The notes beneath the pieces were generated by a model, which did no database searches, was not told the origin of the DNA, and saw only the letters and a list, made by a program, of their open reading frames with translations. Below are positions 1 to 7,319 of a stretch of 10,632 nucleotides of DNA, one piece after another. Made by a program: the position numbers and the translations under genes. The stretch comes from an uncultured Plesiomonas sp. (GTDB taxonomy: Bacteria; Pseudomonadota; Gammaproteobacteria; Enterobacterales; CAMTGL01): assembly GCA_947071955.1 (NCBI GenBank), contig CAMTGL010000052.1, positions 1 through 10,632 on the forward strand, written 5' to 3'. The first letter of the stretch is position 1; each line of letters opens with the position of its first letter.

Positions 1-1101
1 GAATTTAGACAGTGAAACCAGCGAACCACGGTCGTTATACACGTACTTTTTCAAGTCACGACCATCAAACAGCGCCAGAATGTTGTCATAGCACAAGCTG
101 GCCATCTGATGCGCAGATTGTGCGCGCGGTGGCACAAATGAGCCATCTTCCTGCGGACAACTCGCACAGTCACCAATGGCAAAGATCTGTGAATCACGGG
201 TCGTTTGCAACGTAGGTTCAACCACTAGCTGATTGATGCGGTTAGTTTCCAGACCTGCGATATCTTTCATAAAATCAGGTGCTTTAATCCCTGCAGCCCA
301 AACCATCAGCTCAGCAGGAATGTAATCACCGTCTTTGGTATGCAAACCACCGGCATCGGCTTTCGTTACCATGGTTTGTGTACGCACATTAACACCTAAC
401 TTCGTCAGCTCAAGGTGTGCCGCAGATGAAATTCGCACTGGCAGTGCAGGTAAAATACGCTCACCGGCTTCTACCAGAGTCACATTCAGATGGCGGCTAT
501 CAAGTGCTTCAAAACCATAGCTGTGCAGTTGTTTAACCGCATTATGCAGTTCAGCAGAGAGCTCTACCCCTGTTGCTCCCCCACCGACAATGGCAATGTT
601 CACTTTTTCTTGTTTCTCTGGCTGGGCCGAGAACTTCATGAACTGATTCAGCATCGCTTCATGGAAGCGGTTTGCCTGATCCGGGCTATCAAGGAAAATA
701 CAGTTATCAGCCACACCTTCGGTGCGGAAATCATTTGATTTACTGCCTAGCGCCATCACTAATACATCAAAGAACAGCTCACGTTCAGGCACCAGCAATT
801 CATTATTTTCATCGCGGATCTCTGCCAGCGTGACAGAGCGACGCTCACGATCAATATTGATCAATGTGCCTTGCTGGAACTGAAAATGGTGATTATGAGC
901 GTGTGCGCGATAGCTCAGCGCATCAATGCCGTCATCCATTGAGCCGGTTGCAACTTCATGCAACAACGGCTTCCACAGGTGTGTCTGGTTACGATCAATC
1001 AGCGTAATTTCTGCTTTGCCTTTACGACCGAGCTTGTTACCCATGCGGGTCACTAATTCAAGACCACCAGCACCGCCGCCAACAACAATAATTCTTTTCA
1101 A
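1..1101 (-). CDS. ndh: Type II NADH:quinone oxidoreductase Ndh (partial, C-terminus off the left edge)
   Basis: Single-subunit, FAD-containing, non-proton-pumping respiratory NADH dehydrogenase at the cytoplasmic face of the inner membrane; it passes electrons from NADH to quinone. Reading the minus strand from 1101 gives 367 uninterrupted codons to the window edge; E. coli Ndh is about 434 residues, so roughly the last 65 are missing. Visible are the N-terminal FAD-binding GGGAGG loop (residues 8-13), [14 protein letters not shown] (41-54), the second dinucleotide-binding GGGATG loop (173-178) and the late IGDCAS motif followed by [10 protein letters not shown]. The likely start is TTG at 1101-1099: an in-frame TGA lies ten codons upstream with no ATG or GTG between, and the homology begins right at this codon. 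A G-rich stretch (GGGGG) about 7 bases upstream could serve as ribosome-binding site. It reads in the same direction as ycfP but has a 128-base leader, so it probably has its own promoter. Identification is very secure; the start codon less so. Confidence 0.96.
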   Translation of the reverse strand, partial: MKRIIVVGGGAGGLELVTRMGNKLGRKGKAEITLIDRNQTHLWKPLLHEVATGSMDDGIDALSYRAHAHNHHFQFQQGTLINIDRERRSVTLAEIRDENNELLVPERELFFDVLVMALGSKSNDFRTEGVADNCIFLDSPDQANRFHEAMLNQFMKFSAQPEKQEKVNIAIVGGGATGVELSAELHNAVKQLHSYGFEALDSRHLNVTLVEAGERILPALPVRISSAAHLELTKLGVNVRTQTMVTKADAGGLHTKDGDYIPAELMVWAAGIKAPDFMKDIAGLETNRINQLVVEPTLQTTRDSQIFAIGDCASCPQEDGSFVPPRAQSAHQMASLCYDNILALFDGRDLKKYVYNDRGSLVSLSKF

Positions 1102-1182
1102 GGCGTAGCCCCCGTTACAACTTTTTGGTCAGAATGATAAAAACTTACACCAAACACACAAAGGCCACCGTTCAAACATACG

Positions 1183-1202
1183 TTATCTGATCAGACAGAT
1201 AA
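1183..1202. promoter_or_regulatory. Inverted repeat upstream of ndh, possible operator
   Basis: The arms TTATCTG (1183-1189) and CAGATAA (1196-1202) are perfect inverted copies around a 6-base centre; the palindrome TCTGATCAGA also lies within it. It is about 90 bases upstream of the ndh start in the 128-base ycfP-ndh gap. E. coli ndh is known to be repressed by FNR, but this repeat does not match the FNR consensus TTGAT-N4-ATCAA. On the minus strand a TATCAT hexamer at 1135-1140 could be a -10 element, but no good -35 accompanies it. The regulator, if any, is unknown. Confidence 0.3.
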
Positions 1203-1229
1203 GGGCAAAAATAGAGCGTAAAGCCTCTG

Positions 1230-1772
1230 TTATTCTTGCAGTTTGAACCCCTTAATGCGCTGAAGGTGAGAGGAAATATTTTTAAACTTATGGGATTGCG
1301 TGTCATCCCAGACGATATTATAAAATTCTGTCAGCTCTTCCTGAGTAGCTTGATTATCCAATACTTCATCCTGAGTGGAAAGGATCACCAAACAATTTCC
1401 TGTATTTTTTTTACGGAAATTTTCTACACATTTGGTTCCAATATCGAAATATTCTTCCGGCCGATCGATTTTATCCGCCATGTTATTTTCAGGATGGAGG
1501 TTAGGATTCAACATAACTTGGCGGATACCGCAAAGAAAACCAATCCGTTCTGCCCAGTATCCGCCCAGCCCAACACCGCAAATCAGTGGGGCTTTATCCT
1601 CACTTTGCTGGATAGCTTTGTGCACTTCTTTTAACAAATGCTGCATATCGTGGCGCGGGTGTAAGGTGCTGTAACTGATAAACCGCACATCAGGATCAAT
1701 AAATTGCAATTGCAAAATTTTCTCATGGTTACCCGGGCTGGTGGAGTCAAAACCGTGTAAGTAGATGATCAT
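1230..1772 (-). CDS. ycfP: YcfP family (UPF0227) alpha/beta-hydrolase-like protein
   Basis: A 180-residue protein of the YcfP/UPF0227 family, the same length as E. coli YcfP and very similar to it over its whole length. The alpha/beta-hydrolase hallmarks are partly present: the oxyanion-type HGFDS start (residues 6-10), then [13 protein letters not shown] (66-78) at the nucleophile elbow, Asp135 in LSTQDE and His161 in SHKF as candidate acid and base. The elbow serine expected in GxSxG is glycine (Gly68), so ordinary serine esterase activity is doubtful; E. coli YcfP shares this as I recall it, so it is a family trait and not local decay. The function is not established. ATG at 1772 is preceded by AAGGA seven bases upstream. 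It follows nagZ by 94 bases, a gap filled by a stem-loop, and is probably the last gene of the hinT operon. Confidence 0.95.
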   Translation of the reverse strand: MIIYLHGFDSTSPGNHEKILQLQFIDPDVRFISYSTLHPRHDMQHLLKEVHKAIQQSEDKAPLICGVGLGGYWAERIGFLCGIRQVMLNPNLHPENNMADKIDRPEEYFDIGTKCVENFRKKNTGNCLVILSTQDEVLDNQATQEELTEFYNIVWDDTQSHKFKNISSHLQRIKGFKLQE

Positions 1773-1807
1773 GGTCTATTCCTTAAGCAGGATGAACAGG
1801 AAAAGCA

Positions 1808-1848
1808 GGCTCGCGTAGTGCTCTTTCATGCTCGACACTACGCGAGCC
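1808..1848. terminator. Long perfect stem-loop between nagZ and ycfP
   Basis: A 13-base-pair perfect stem, 1808-1820 (GGCTCGCGTAGTG) with 1836-1848, around a 15-base loop. In the direction of transcription (minus strand) it lies 18 bases after the nagZ stop and is followed by TGCTTTTCC, a poor U-tract. It may be a leaky terminator or an mRNA-processing/stabilising hairpin setting ycfP levels relative to nagZ. The structure is certain, its role is inferred. Confidence 0.5.
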
Positions 1849-1866
1849 GCTATGGGGGAATCCATT

Positions 1867-2901
1867 CTATTTTGCCCGTTGTTTTTCTTTATGAGCTTGC
1901 CAGCGCACCGCCAATTCTTGCAACCGATGATGACAGTTAACCCAACGAGCCGACGCTTCTAATTCGCTCTGTGTCGGTGCTGGTTTGTGCAGTAAGCGTG
2001 CGATACGCTCAGAATGCGTCTGCGGCAGACGATCAAGCACTTCAACTGCACCCTGTCGGTTATTGCAGACCAGCAGCATATCGCATCCGGCATTGAGTGA
2101 AGCTTCAGCACGCTCGGCATAACTGCCCATAATCGCTGCGCCTTCCATGGAGAGATCGTCAGAGAAAATCACTCCATCAAATTGCACCTGTTTACGCAGA
2201 ACCTCTTTGAGCCAAAACTCCGATCCGCTGGCCGGACGAGGGTCACAATCGGTATAAATCACATGCGCTGGCATGACCGCATCTAAGCACCCTTCCTGAT
2301 TAAGCTGGCGGAACAACGCCATATCATGGTTCATGATCTCAGCTTTACTGCGGTTATCCCGCGGAGTCTCTTTGTGCGAATCTGCCAGTACTGCGCCGTG
2401 CCCCGGAAAGTGCTTACCGGTAACACTCATGCCTGCACTGTGCATGCCATCAATGTAGCTGCGGGCTAAATCTAGCGCTTTTTTCGGGTCATTATGAAAT
2501 GCGCGATCGCCGATTGCCGCACACTGGTGTCCTAAATCCAGCACAGGTGCAAAACTCAGGTCAATGTCCATCGCCAGTAACTCGGCAGCCATCATCCAGC
2601 CACTGTCAAAAGCCAGTGAGAGTGCCTGTGGCCATTCATTGAGTGCTGCAAAAGCTTGCGGGGCAGGTAAACGGGTAAAACCGTCACGGAACCGCTGAAC
2701 GCGACCGCCCTCTTGATCGACTGCCAGTAATAACGGGCGTTGCACCGTCTGGCGAATATCTTTTACCAGCGCTTGCATCTGCGCCCGATCGTGATAATTG
2801 CGGGCAAAAAAGATCACGCCCCCCACCAGCGGGTGGCGCAAAATCTCACGTTCTTCCGCATCAAGCTCATAACCGAGCACATCAAGCATGACTGGGCCCA
2901 C
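1867..2901 (-). CDS. nagZ: Beta-N-acetylhexosaminidase NagZ (cell-wall recycling)
   Basis: Cytosolic glycoside hydrolase family 3 enzyme that removes N-acetylglucosamine from GlcNAc-1,6-anhydro-muropeptides in peptidoglycan recycling; its product can feed AmpR/AmpC induction in species that have that system. Numbering from the GTG at 2901 (344 residues; E. coli has 341): [11 protein letters not shown] at about 61-71, the catalytic-loop signature KHFPGHG with downstream DSHKETP (about 163-180), MPAHVIY (about 210-216), and the nucleophile motif FSDDLSMEG (about 246-254), all intact. No signal peptide, as expected for a one-domain Gram-negative NagZ. I chose GTG at 2901 because AAGGAG (2909-2914) lies 7 bases upstream and the protein then begins MGPVMLDV exactly like E. 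coli NagZ; the longer frame from TTG at 2919 would place the ribosome-binding site inside the coding region. It follows thiK after 114 bases. Confidence 0.97.
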   Translation of the reverse strand: MGPVMLDVLGYELDAEEREILRHPLVGGVIFFARNYHDRAQMQALVKDIRQTVQRPLLLAVDQEGGRVQRFRDGFTRLPAPQAFAALNEWPQALSLAFDSGWMMAAELLAMDIDLSFAPVLDLGHQCAAIGDRAFHNDPKKALDLARSYIDGMHSAGMSVTGKHFPGHGAVLADSHKETPRDNRSKAEIMNHDMALFRQLNQEGCLDAVMPAHVIYTDCDPRPASGSEFWLKEVLRKQVQFDGVIFSDDLSMEGAAIMGSYAERAEASLNAGCDMLLVCNNRQGAVEVLDRLPQTHSERIARLLHKPAPTQSELEASARWVNCHHRLQELAVRWQAHKEKQRAK

Positions 2902-3015
2902 GGTGTTTCTCCTTTTCAATTGCCGATATCCGACGCTTATGCGTCAGGGGCGAAGATGGCGTATCGTAACATCCGTATTCAGCAGATGCTGTTGGCAATA
3001 TCGCAGAATACGGGG
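2902..3015. other. thiK-nagZ spacer with nagZ ribosome-binding site and small hairpin
   Basis: This 114-base gap holds the nagZ Shine-Dalgarno sequence (AAGGAG on the minus strand at 2909-2914) and a small 5-base-pair hairpin, GACGC (2932-2936) with GCGTC (2941-2945) around TTAT. No run of T follows the hairpin, so it is not a convincing terminator. No clear promoter or coding remnant was seen. Confidence 0.4.
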
Positions 3016-3948
3016 TTATGTATTTGGTTTTAGCGCGGTTAACGCGTGTTGGTACTGGTCAGCCCACTGTGCATATTGCGGTTCTCTGGTTTGTTGGAAA
3101 CGCACTTCAAACCACAGCAGAGTCAAAAAATGACACCATGGCCGCCAACGCTCTATATCCCTAAACAGTAAGGTTTTTGTCTTTTGACCCGGCAAATAGT
3201 ATTGCAAGAAGTGCTGTAACTGTTGCGCACTGAATTGGTTTGCATCACACAATAAGAGTATTTCGCAGGCAAGCGCATTGATAGCGGCATATTCCCAGTC
3301 AATTAATGCCAACCCAGTCGGGGTTAATACCATATTGGCCGGATGCAAATCATGATGTGCCAATACCGGCATCTGTAAACGGGGCGTATTTTGCACTGAA
3401 AGTGTGTGATAAGCCTGCTGCAAAAGCGGTGTTTTACGTTGTGGTGATATATTCTGCCAGTACAGCGCTAAACGCTGCTTAATATTAAAAGTAGGTACTG
3501 TTATGTCAGAGCATTTTGAATACGGTAAGTTACCCGAAACCTCTGGCTGGGGCACGCAGTGGCATAAAGATTGATGTACCGACTGAAGGCAAACCGCCAA
3601 CGCCTGCAAGCCCTGCTGGTGCTGCAAATAATCAGAGGGGCATATATCGCCAGCTACCCAGCTTAAAATACTCCACTGCGGGCTATGATAAAACAGTGCG
3701 GGTGCTCGGTGTGCAGTATCAGGATTGGCGGCCAGTAGCGTTAAGATTTGCGACTCCTGACTACGGCAAATACCCAGTTGCTGCGCAGAGTTACCGCCCT
3801 TGCGAGCTACCAATATCAGGTTATTTTCAAGACGGATCTGAAAACTGCCGCCCGATAATCCGGCCAGCGGCACAACGGACATCACCTTCAGGTTATGCCA
3901 GCAAGGTAACGCTAGAATTTGTGCTATCGGGTCATCAGTATTCAGCAT
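3016..3948 (-). CDS. thiK: Thiamine kinase ThiK, aminoglycoside-phosphotransferase fold
   Basis: Predicted ATP-dependent thiamine kinase (thiamine to thiamine phosphate, a salvage step), formerly YcfN in E. coli. The 310-residue protein has the APH/choline-kinase fold: glycine-rich GLSGGSF (residues 30-36) for the nucleotide, the catalytic loop HHDLHPAN (198-205, Brenner-type HxDxxxxN with Asp200 as base) and the metal-binding LIDWEYA (215-221, Asp217). The C-terminal pattern W-PW followed by WFEVRFQQT also resembles E. coli ThiK, which is shorter (about 274 residues); part of the extra length is in the poorly conserved stretch near 130-185. Position between ycfL and nagZ matches the E. coli order. 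The ATG at 3948 is 21 bases after the ycfL stop with AGGCAAG just before it. Another small-molecule kinase of the APH family is the alternative, but neighbourhood and motifs favour ThiK. Confidence 0.85.
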   Translation of the reverse strand: MLNTDDPIAQILALPCWHNLKVMSVVPLAGLSGGSFQIRLENNLILVARKGGNSAQQLGICRSQESQILTLLAANPDTAHRAPALFYHSPQWSILSWVAGDICPSDYLQHQQGLQALAVCLQSVHQSLCHCVPQPEVSGNLPYSKCSDITVPTFNIKQRLALYWQNISPQRKTPLLQQAYHTLSVQNTPRLQMPVLAHHDLHPANMVLTPTGLALIDWEYAAINALACEILLLCDANQFSAQQLQHFLQYYLPGQKTKTLLFRDIERWRPWCHFLTLLWFEVRFQQTREPQYAQWADQYQHALTALKPNT

Positions 3949-3969
3949 TCTTGCCTATTCGAAGCGTGG

Positions 3970-4365
3970 TTATTTTTTTGTTCGCACATACAACCGGAAA
4001 TATTCCACATTGGGTTCTGCTGCCACCGCATAGATGGTATGTATGCCACTGGCGGGTACTGTCAGGGTGTGCCAAGGTGCGGTATCACGGTCAATCTCTA
4101 GCCCTTGTGCGTTGTACCAGTAAAAACGGTATTCAAGTAACTGAGCCTGTTGGTGCTGGTTTTTGACCTCTACCTGCACATTTAACCGCTGCGCTTTTTT
4201 CCACGAACGAATGCGTTCAATGCTTACGGCTCGGCTAGAGTCAGCATCAGCCACCACAACCTGCTGTTGCTGATCTACCTTAAAACCACGAGTGGTGGGT
4301 GCGCAACCGGCCAATGTCGTACCGGCCAGCGCCACCAGCCAGAAAGCGACCCACAAGCTGCGCAT
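3970..4365 (-). CDS. ycfL: YcfL family (DUF1425) outer-membrane lipoprotein
   Basis: A 131-residue lipoprotein of unknown function, homologous to E. coli YcfL (about 125 residues). The N-terminus is a lipoprotein signal peptide: positive MR, hydrophobic SLWVAFWLVALAGTT, then the lipobox LAGC with Cys21 as the lipidated residue. The next residue is Ala, not Asp, so sorting to the outer membrane is expected. The mature part resembles the small beta-rich DUF1425 domain: VQVEVKN, LEYRFYWYNAQGLEI and a closing AAEPNVEYFRLYVR. The ATG overlaps the hinT stop by one base (TGATG), pointing to translational coupling. In E. coli the next gene is lpoB; here thiK follows directly after 21 bases. Confidence 0.9.
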   Translation of the reverse strand: MRSLWVAFWLVALAGTTLAGCAPTTRGFKVDQQQQVVVADADSSRAVSIERIRSWKKAQRLNVQVEVKNQHQQAQLLEYRFYWYNAQGLEIDRDTAPWHTLTVPASGIHTIYAVAAEPNVEYFRLYVRTKK

Positions 4366-4730
4366 CAGCGTGCATTCACCGCAGTACTCAGTAATGGCCC
4401 GAGTGCCCGGCCACCTACAAGGTGCATATGAATGTGGAACACTTCTTGTCCAGCATGGCGGTTACAATTCATGATCAGGCGATAACCGTCATCAGCAATA
4501 CCTTCTGCGGCAGCAATTTTAGCGGCAGCAGTGATCATGCGGCCCAGTGCTTTTTCATCATCAACCGTAACATCATTGGTTGTGGCGATTAGGTGGTTTG
4601 GCACAATGAGTATATGTGTCGGGGCTTGCGGGCTGATATCACGAAATGCGGTAACCAATTCATCTTGGTACACCACATCTGCCGGAATTTCACGGCGGAT
4701 AATTTTACTGAAAATAGTCTCTTCGGCCAT
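4365..4730 (-). CDS. hinT: HinT purine nucleoside phosphoramidase (HIT family)
   Basis: Histidine-triad hydrolase that cleaves AMP-lysine, AMP-alanine and similar purine nucleoside phosphoramidates; a cytosolic dimer. At 121 residues it is close to E. coli HinT (119). The HIT motif HIHMHLVGG sits at 99-107, with the central His101 the expected nucleophile, as in E. coli; the N-terminal [20 protein letters not shown] and [10 protein letters not shown] (37-46) are also typical. A strong ribosome-binding site, AAAGGAG (AGGAG at 4739-4743 on the minus strand), precedes ATG by 8 bases. It is the first gene of the leftward operon; its TGA shares a base with the ycfL ATG. Very secure. Confidence 0.98.
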   Translation of the reverse strand: MAEETIFSKIIRREIPADVVYQDELVTAFRDISPQAPTHILIVPNHLIATTNDVTVDDEKALGRMITAAAKIAAAEGIADDGYRLIMNCNRHAGQEVFHIHMHLVGGRALGPLLSTAVNAR

Positions 4731-4937
4731 GTTTTATGCTCCTTTATGCAGTTCAAAACTCAATGCCTTAGCTTGCTGATTCTATAGTACTGCAACTTCA
4801 ACAGTTTTTGAAAATATGTGTGATATATAAACGAGATAACACCGCAGATAAACAAGAAAGTACCGCGATGAAAGCATCCGCGTGGTCACAAAAATGCACA
4901 TCTCCTGCAACACCACAATGATTTCGTTATCTGTCTC
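4731..4937. promoter_or_regulatory. hinT-side part of the divergent hinT/chemoreceptor intergenic region
   Basis: The leftward operon must start here. On the minus strand TATAGA (4781-4786) is a plausible -10 element about 50 bases before the hinT ATG, but no convincing -35 lies 16-18 bases before it. A small imperfect hairpin occurs at 4864-4882 (CGCGATG with CATCCGCG). No gene is supported; the whole intergenic region is 316 bases, and its right part holds the sigma-28-like boxes listed separately. Confidence 0.35.
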
Positions 4938-4994
4938 GAAAAAGAGCTCACGCATTGCCGATATGATTCAACACCTAATTTAGTCAGCCGATAG
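4938..4994 (+). promoter_or_regulatory. Two tandem sigma-28 (FliA)-like promoter boxes before the chemoreceptor gene
   Basis: The FliA consensus is TAAA-N15-GCCGATAA. Two matches lie exactly 30 bases apart: GAAA (4938-4941), 15 bases, GCCGATAT (4957-4964); and TCAA (4968-4971), 15 bases, GCCGATAG (4987-4994). Each has 3 of 4 bases in the -35 core, 7 of 8 in the -10, and the exact spacer. Transcripts would begin near 4971 and 5001, giving leaders of about 75 and 45 bases before the ATG at 5047. A flagellar sigma factor promoter fits a chemotaxis gene. The matches are direct; use of either is inferred. Confidence 0.6.
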
Positions 4995-5046
4995 GCCTTC
5001 TATAAACATTGGATGTTGCCCTTTTCCCTTTGCGGTGTTGAATTTT

Positions 5047-7107
5047 ATGGATAAAAAAAATAACGCTTCTGTTGTACGCCATATGACAATCAGTTTTGCT
5101 GTTGTGGTTGGTGCATTTATTGCCGCAAGTTTATTTTCACTTGATGTTTCCGGTCGCTTAAAAAACAGCTTAGATTCAGTGATAGATGATGCAATGCCTG
5201 TCACTAATACGTCATCAGAGCTGACACTGAGCTTACTGACAACCGATAAAGCCCTAACATCATTTATTGCTAATCAAAACCCAGCACTGATTACCCGTTA
5301 TCAACAAGAGTTTGATCTTGGCCACCAGCAATTTCGCCAGCATATTGAGCAGCTTACTCAGTTAACACATGCAGAGTTGTCCTCTCCGGCAGAAAATCCA
5401 ACCGAGGCTGATGTACAAACAGCAGACATACAAACTATAGATTCTGCACAGCTAACAGCACTCAGTGGTATCGAACAACGTTATTTTACGCTGGCAAAAG
5501 CCACATTTAGCCGTTACGAGCAAATACTCAAAGGCCGACTGAATTTAAATCAGGCTGTGCATACTTTTCAAAATAAAAAGCTCGAACTGCAATATGGATT
5601 AAAAGCACTGATTGATAATGGCAATAATGATGTACTAAAACTGACGAGTGACTCTTTTTTCAACAGTTTACGTGAAGTGGATAACACAACATCAGAAGCG
5701 TTAACCACAAAGGATATTGCTAGCATTGAGGCCGCTATCAAAAAAAATAAAATGAATGTTGTACGGCTCGATTACTCTTTCAAAGCGCTAGCTGCACAAG
5801 AGCCAATCCTCAGCGAACGCTATGGCACTCTGTTTCAGGGCTTTTTAACAGATGCTGGGCGCAAAGACGGCGTTTTGCAGCAACATGATGATTTTACCCG
5901 CAGTGAACTGGCCGTTGATCAAGATATCGCAACATTAGCAACCCTAATGAATAATGCCTTGGTGTTGCTAAACACGTTACGCCAGCAATCAGCGGAGCAT
6001 GTTACTGAGTTAGCCGCGCAAGCAAACAGCAACTATACCCGTGGTTTTTGGTTCTCTGTTACGGTTTCCACTATTGTCGCCCTACTAGCAGCCCTGACCG
6101 GCTGGTTTTTGGCCCGTTCGGTTCGTAAACCAGTCCACACTATTTTACAAACATTGCGTGATATTGAATCAGGTAATATGACCAGCCGGATCAATACGAA
6201 ATCCAACAATGAGTTTGGTTTAATCGCTAATCATATCAATACAATGGCTGCTCGATTACACGATATTCTGGAGCAAATCGGCCATGCCTCTACACAATTA
6301 TCACACGTCACCTTACTTAATCAGACAAACACCACCACCGCACAAAGTGCCGTAGAGTCACAACGTGAACAGACCACCAGTGTGGCTACCGCAATGGCTG
6401 AAATGGAGCATTCGGTAAAGGAGATCGCCCGCAGTGTTAACCATACGCTCGATCAGGTTTTAATGCTGGAACAGACGGTGACACAAAGTGATCGTTTAGT
6501 GCAGGATAATATCGCTACCAGCCAGCAGCTCTCCTCGCGCCTGACCAATACCTCATCTGAAGTCAAAACCGTTGCCCAGATGAGTGGGCGAATCGGCTCA
6601 ATTTTGGATGTTATTCGCAGTATTGCCGATCAGACTAACTTACTGGCACTCAATGCAGCCATTGAAGCGGCCCGTGCCGGTGATATGGGCCGTGGTTTTG
6701 CCGTAGTCGCCGATGAAGTGCGTGTGCTGGCCAAGCGCACGACCGACTCAACCGGACAAATCGAGAAAATGATCGCTGAATTACAAAACAGCACACACAC
6801 CGCACTGAGCAATATGGATAACTGCCTCAATGACATGTCATTGAGTGTTAACCAAACTAGCCAAACCGGTGATGCAATGAAAATTATCCTTGATGGGCTT
6901 GGCCAAATCAGCGATATGAACGCACAGATAGCCAATGCCGCCACTGAGCAAGAGGCGACATCAACAGATATTGCCCGCAATTTAGAAGAGATATCGCGTT
7001 TAGCGGATCAGAACTTCCACAGTATTGAAAAAATTACCGAAAACAGTGCGCAACTTGACACGCTAGCAACCTCACAAGAGCGGCTGGTTAAACAGTTTAC
7101 ATTGTGA
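5047..7107 (+). CDS. Methyl-accepting chemotaxis protein (transmembrane chemoreceptor)
   Basis: Inner-membrane chemoreceptor that signals through CheW/CheA to the flagellar motor. With ATG at 5047 it has 686 residues: a short cytoplasmic start, TM1 (about 14-32), a largely helical periplasmic part of about 300 residues, TM2 (about 333-357, [18 protein letters not shown]), HAMP (about 358-410) and the cytoplasmic signalling coiled coil. The hallmark hairpin tip is intact from [20 protein letters not shown] (526-545) through [15 protein letters not shown]. The sensor is about twice the size of a simple four-helix bundle, comparable to double-bundle (HBM-type) sensors; its ligand is unknown. No NWETF-like CheR/CheB tether ends the protein (it ends VKQFTL). 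The start is uncertain: an in-frame GTG at 5035 would add four residues, and the best Shine-Dalgarno match is only GGTG at 5034-5037. Monocistronic, with sigma-28-like boxes upstream. Confidence 0.93.
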   Translation: MDKKNNASVVRHMTISFAVVVGAFIAASLFSLDVSGRLKNSLDSVIDDAMPVTNTSSELTLSLLTTDKALTSFIANQNPALITRYQQEFDLGHQQFRQHIEQLTQLTHAELSSPAENPTEADVQTADIQTIDSAQLTALSGIEQRYFTLAKATFSRYEQILKGRLNLNQAVHTFQNKKLELQYGLKALIDNGNNDVLKLTSDSFFNSLREVDNTTSEALTTKDIASIEAAIKKNKMNVVRLDYSFKALAAQEPILSERYGTLFQGFLTDAGRKDGVLQQHDDFTRSELAVDQDIATLATLMNNALVLLNTLRQQSAEHVTELAAQANSNYTRGFWFSVTVSTIVALLAALTGWFLARSVRKPVHTILQTLRDIESGNMTSRINTKSNNEFGLIANHINTMAARLHDILEQIGHASTQLSHVTLLNQTNTTTAQSAVESQREQTTSVATAMAEMEHSVKEIARSVNHTLDQVLMLEQTVTQSDRLVQDNIATSQQLSSRLTNTSSEVKTVAQMSGRIGSILDVIRSIADQTNLLALNAAIEAARAGDMGRGFAVVADEVRVLAKRTTDSTGQIEKMIAELQNSTHTALSNMDNCLNDMSLSVNQTSQTGDAMKIILDGLGQISDMNAQIANAATEQEATSTDIARNLEEISRLADQNFHSIEKITENSAQLDTLATSQERLVKQFTL

Positions 7108-7119
7108 TTTCACCTTGCC

Positions 7120-7147
7120 ATGCGCATGCATAGACATGTATGCGCAT
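7120..7147. terminator. Stem-loop just downstream of the chemoreceptor gene
   Basis: A 12-base-pair stem, ATGCGCATGCAT (7120-7131) with ATGTATGCGCAT (7136-7147), broken only by one G-U pair, with loop AGAC. It begins 12 bases after the TGA. The following sequence, AACAATATATTCC, lacks a real T-run, so this may be a weak terminator or a 3'-end stabiliser. The remaining bases to 7319 hold no further gene. Confidence 0.4.
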
Positions 7148-7279
7148 AACAATATATTCCATGAGCAAAATCACTCTTCCACCGAAATATGCGTACTGAT
7201 GCAGTTGCCGCATATCACAGTAAAATAAACGAATTGTCACGAGGGAATTCGCTTTCAGCCAATTCCAGTTCCGAAATAT

Positions 7280-7319
7280 TTCCAGTATAGTGAATCACCC
7301 ACGCTGGAAGGATGAAGTG
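7280..7319 (+). promoter_or_regulatory. Putative promoter -10 and ribosome-binding site of the dihydroorotase gene
   Basis: TATAGT at 7285-7290 resembles a -10 hexamer, with a poor -35 (TTCCAG) 17 bases before it. AAGGA at 7308-7312 lies seven bases upstream of ATG 7320 and decides the start in favour of that ATG over the in-frame GTG at 7290, which lies inside the proposed -10/leader. The ribosome site is convincing, the promoter weak. Confidence 0.4.

Noticed and set aside
1236..1674. Plus-strand open frames of 99-132 codons opposite ycfP
   Set aside because: They lie wholly within the well-supported ycfP gene on the other strand and show no recognisable domain.
2899..2919. TTG at 2919 as nagZ start
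   Set aside because: The Shine-Dalgarno AAGGAG falls within its first codons and sits correctly for GTG at 2901, where homology with E. coli NagZ begins.
3516..4166. Plus-strand open frame of 216 codons opposite thiK and ycfL
   Set aside because: It spans two well-supported minus-strand genes, lacks a ribosome-binding site and has a composition expected of an antisense shadow.
4819..4834. CRP-like half-site TGTGA-TATATA-AACGA near hinT
   Set aside because: The second half matches poorly and there is no promoter geometry to support it.
4868..4921. Short plus-strand open frame beginning ATGAAAGCATCC
   Set aside because: About 17 codons, no proper ribosome-binding site and no recognisable protein; chance is likely.
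4927..4936. TTATCTGTCT shared between the ndh and chemoreceptor upstream regions
   Set aside because: Shared 10-mers are expected by chance in a window of this size, and the second copy lacks the palindrome.
6630..6980. Minus-strand open frame of 116 codons inside the chemoreceptor
   Set aside because: It is antisense to the most conserved chemoreceptor hairpin; an overlap artefact.
7182..7279. Repeated CCGAAATAT upstream of the dihydroorotase
   Set aside because: Two copies of a 9-mer without symmetry, regular spacing or a promoter relation are not enough to call an operator.
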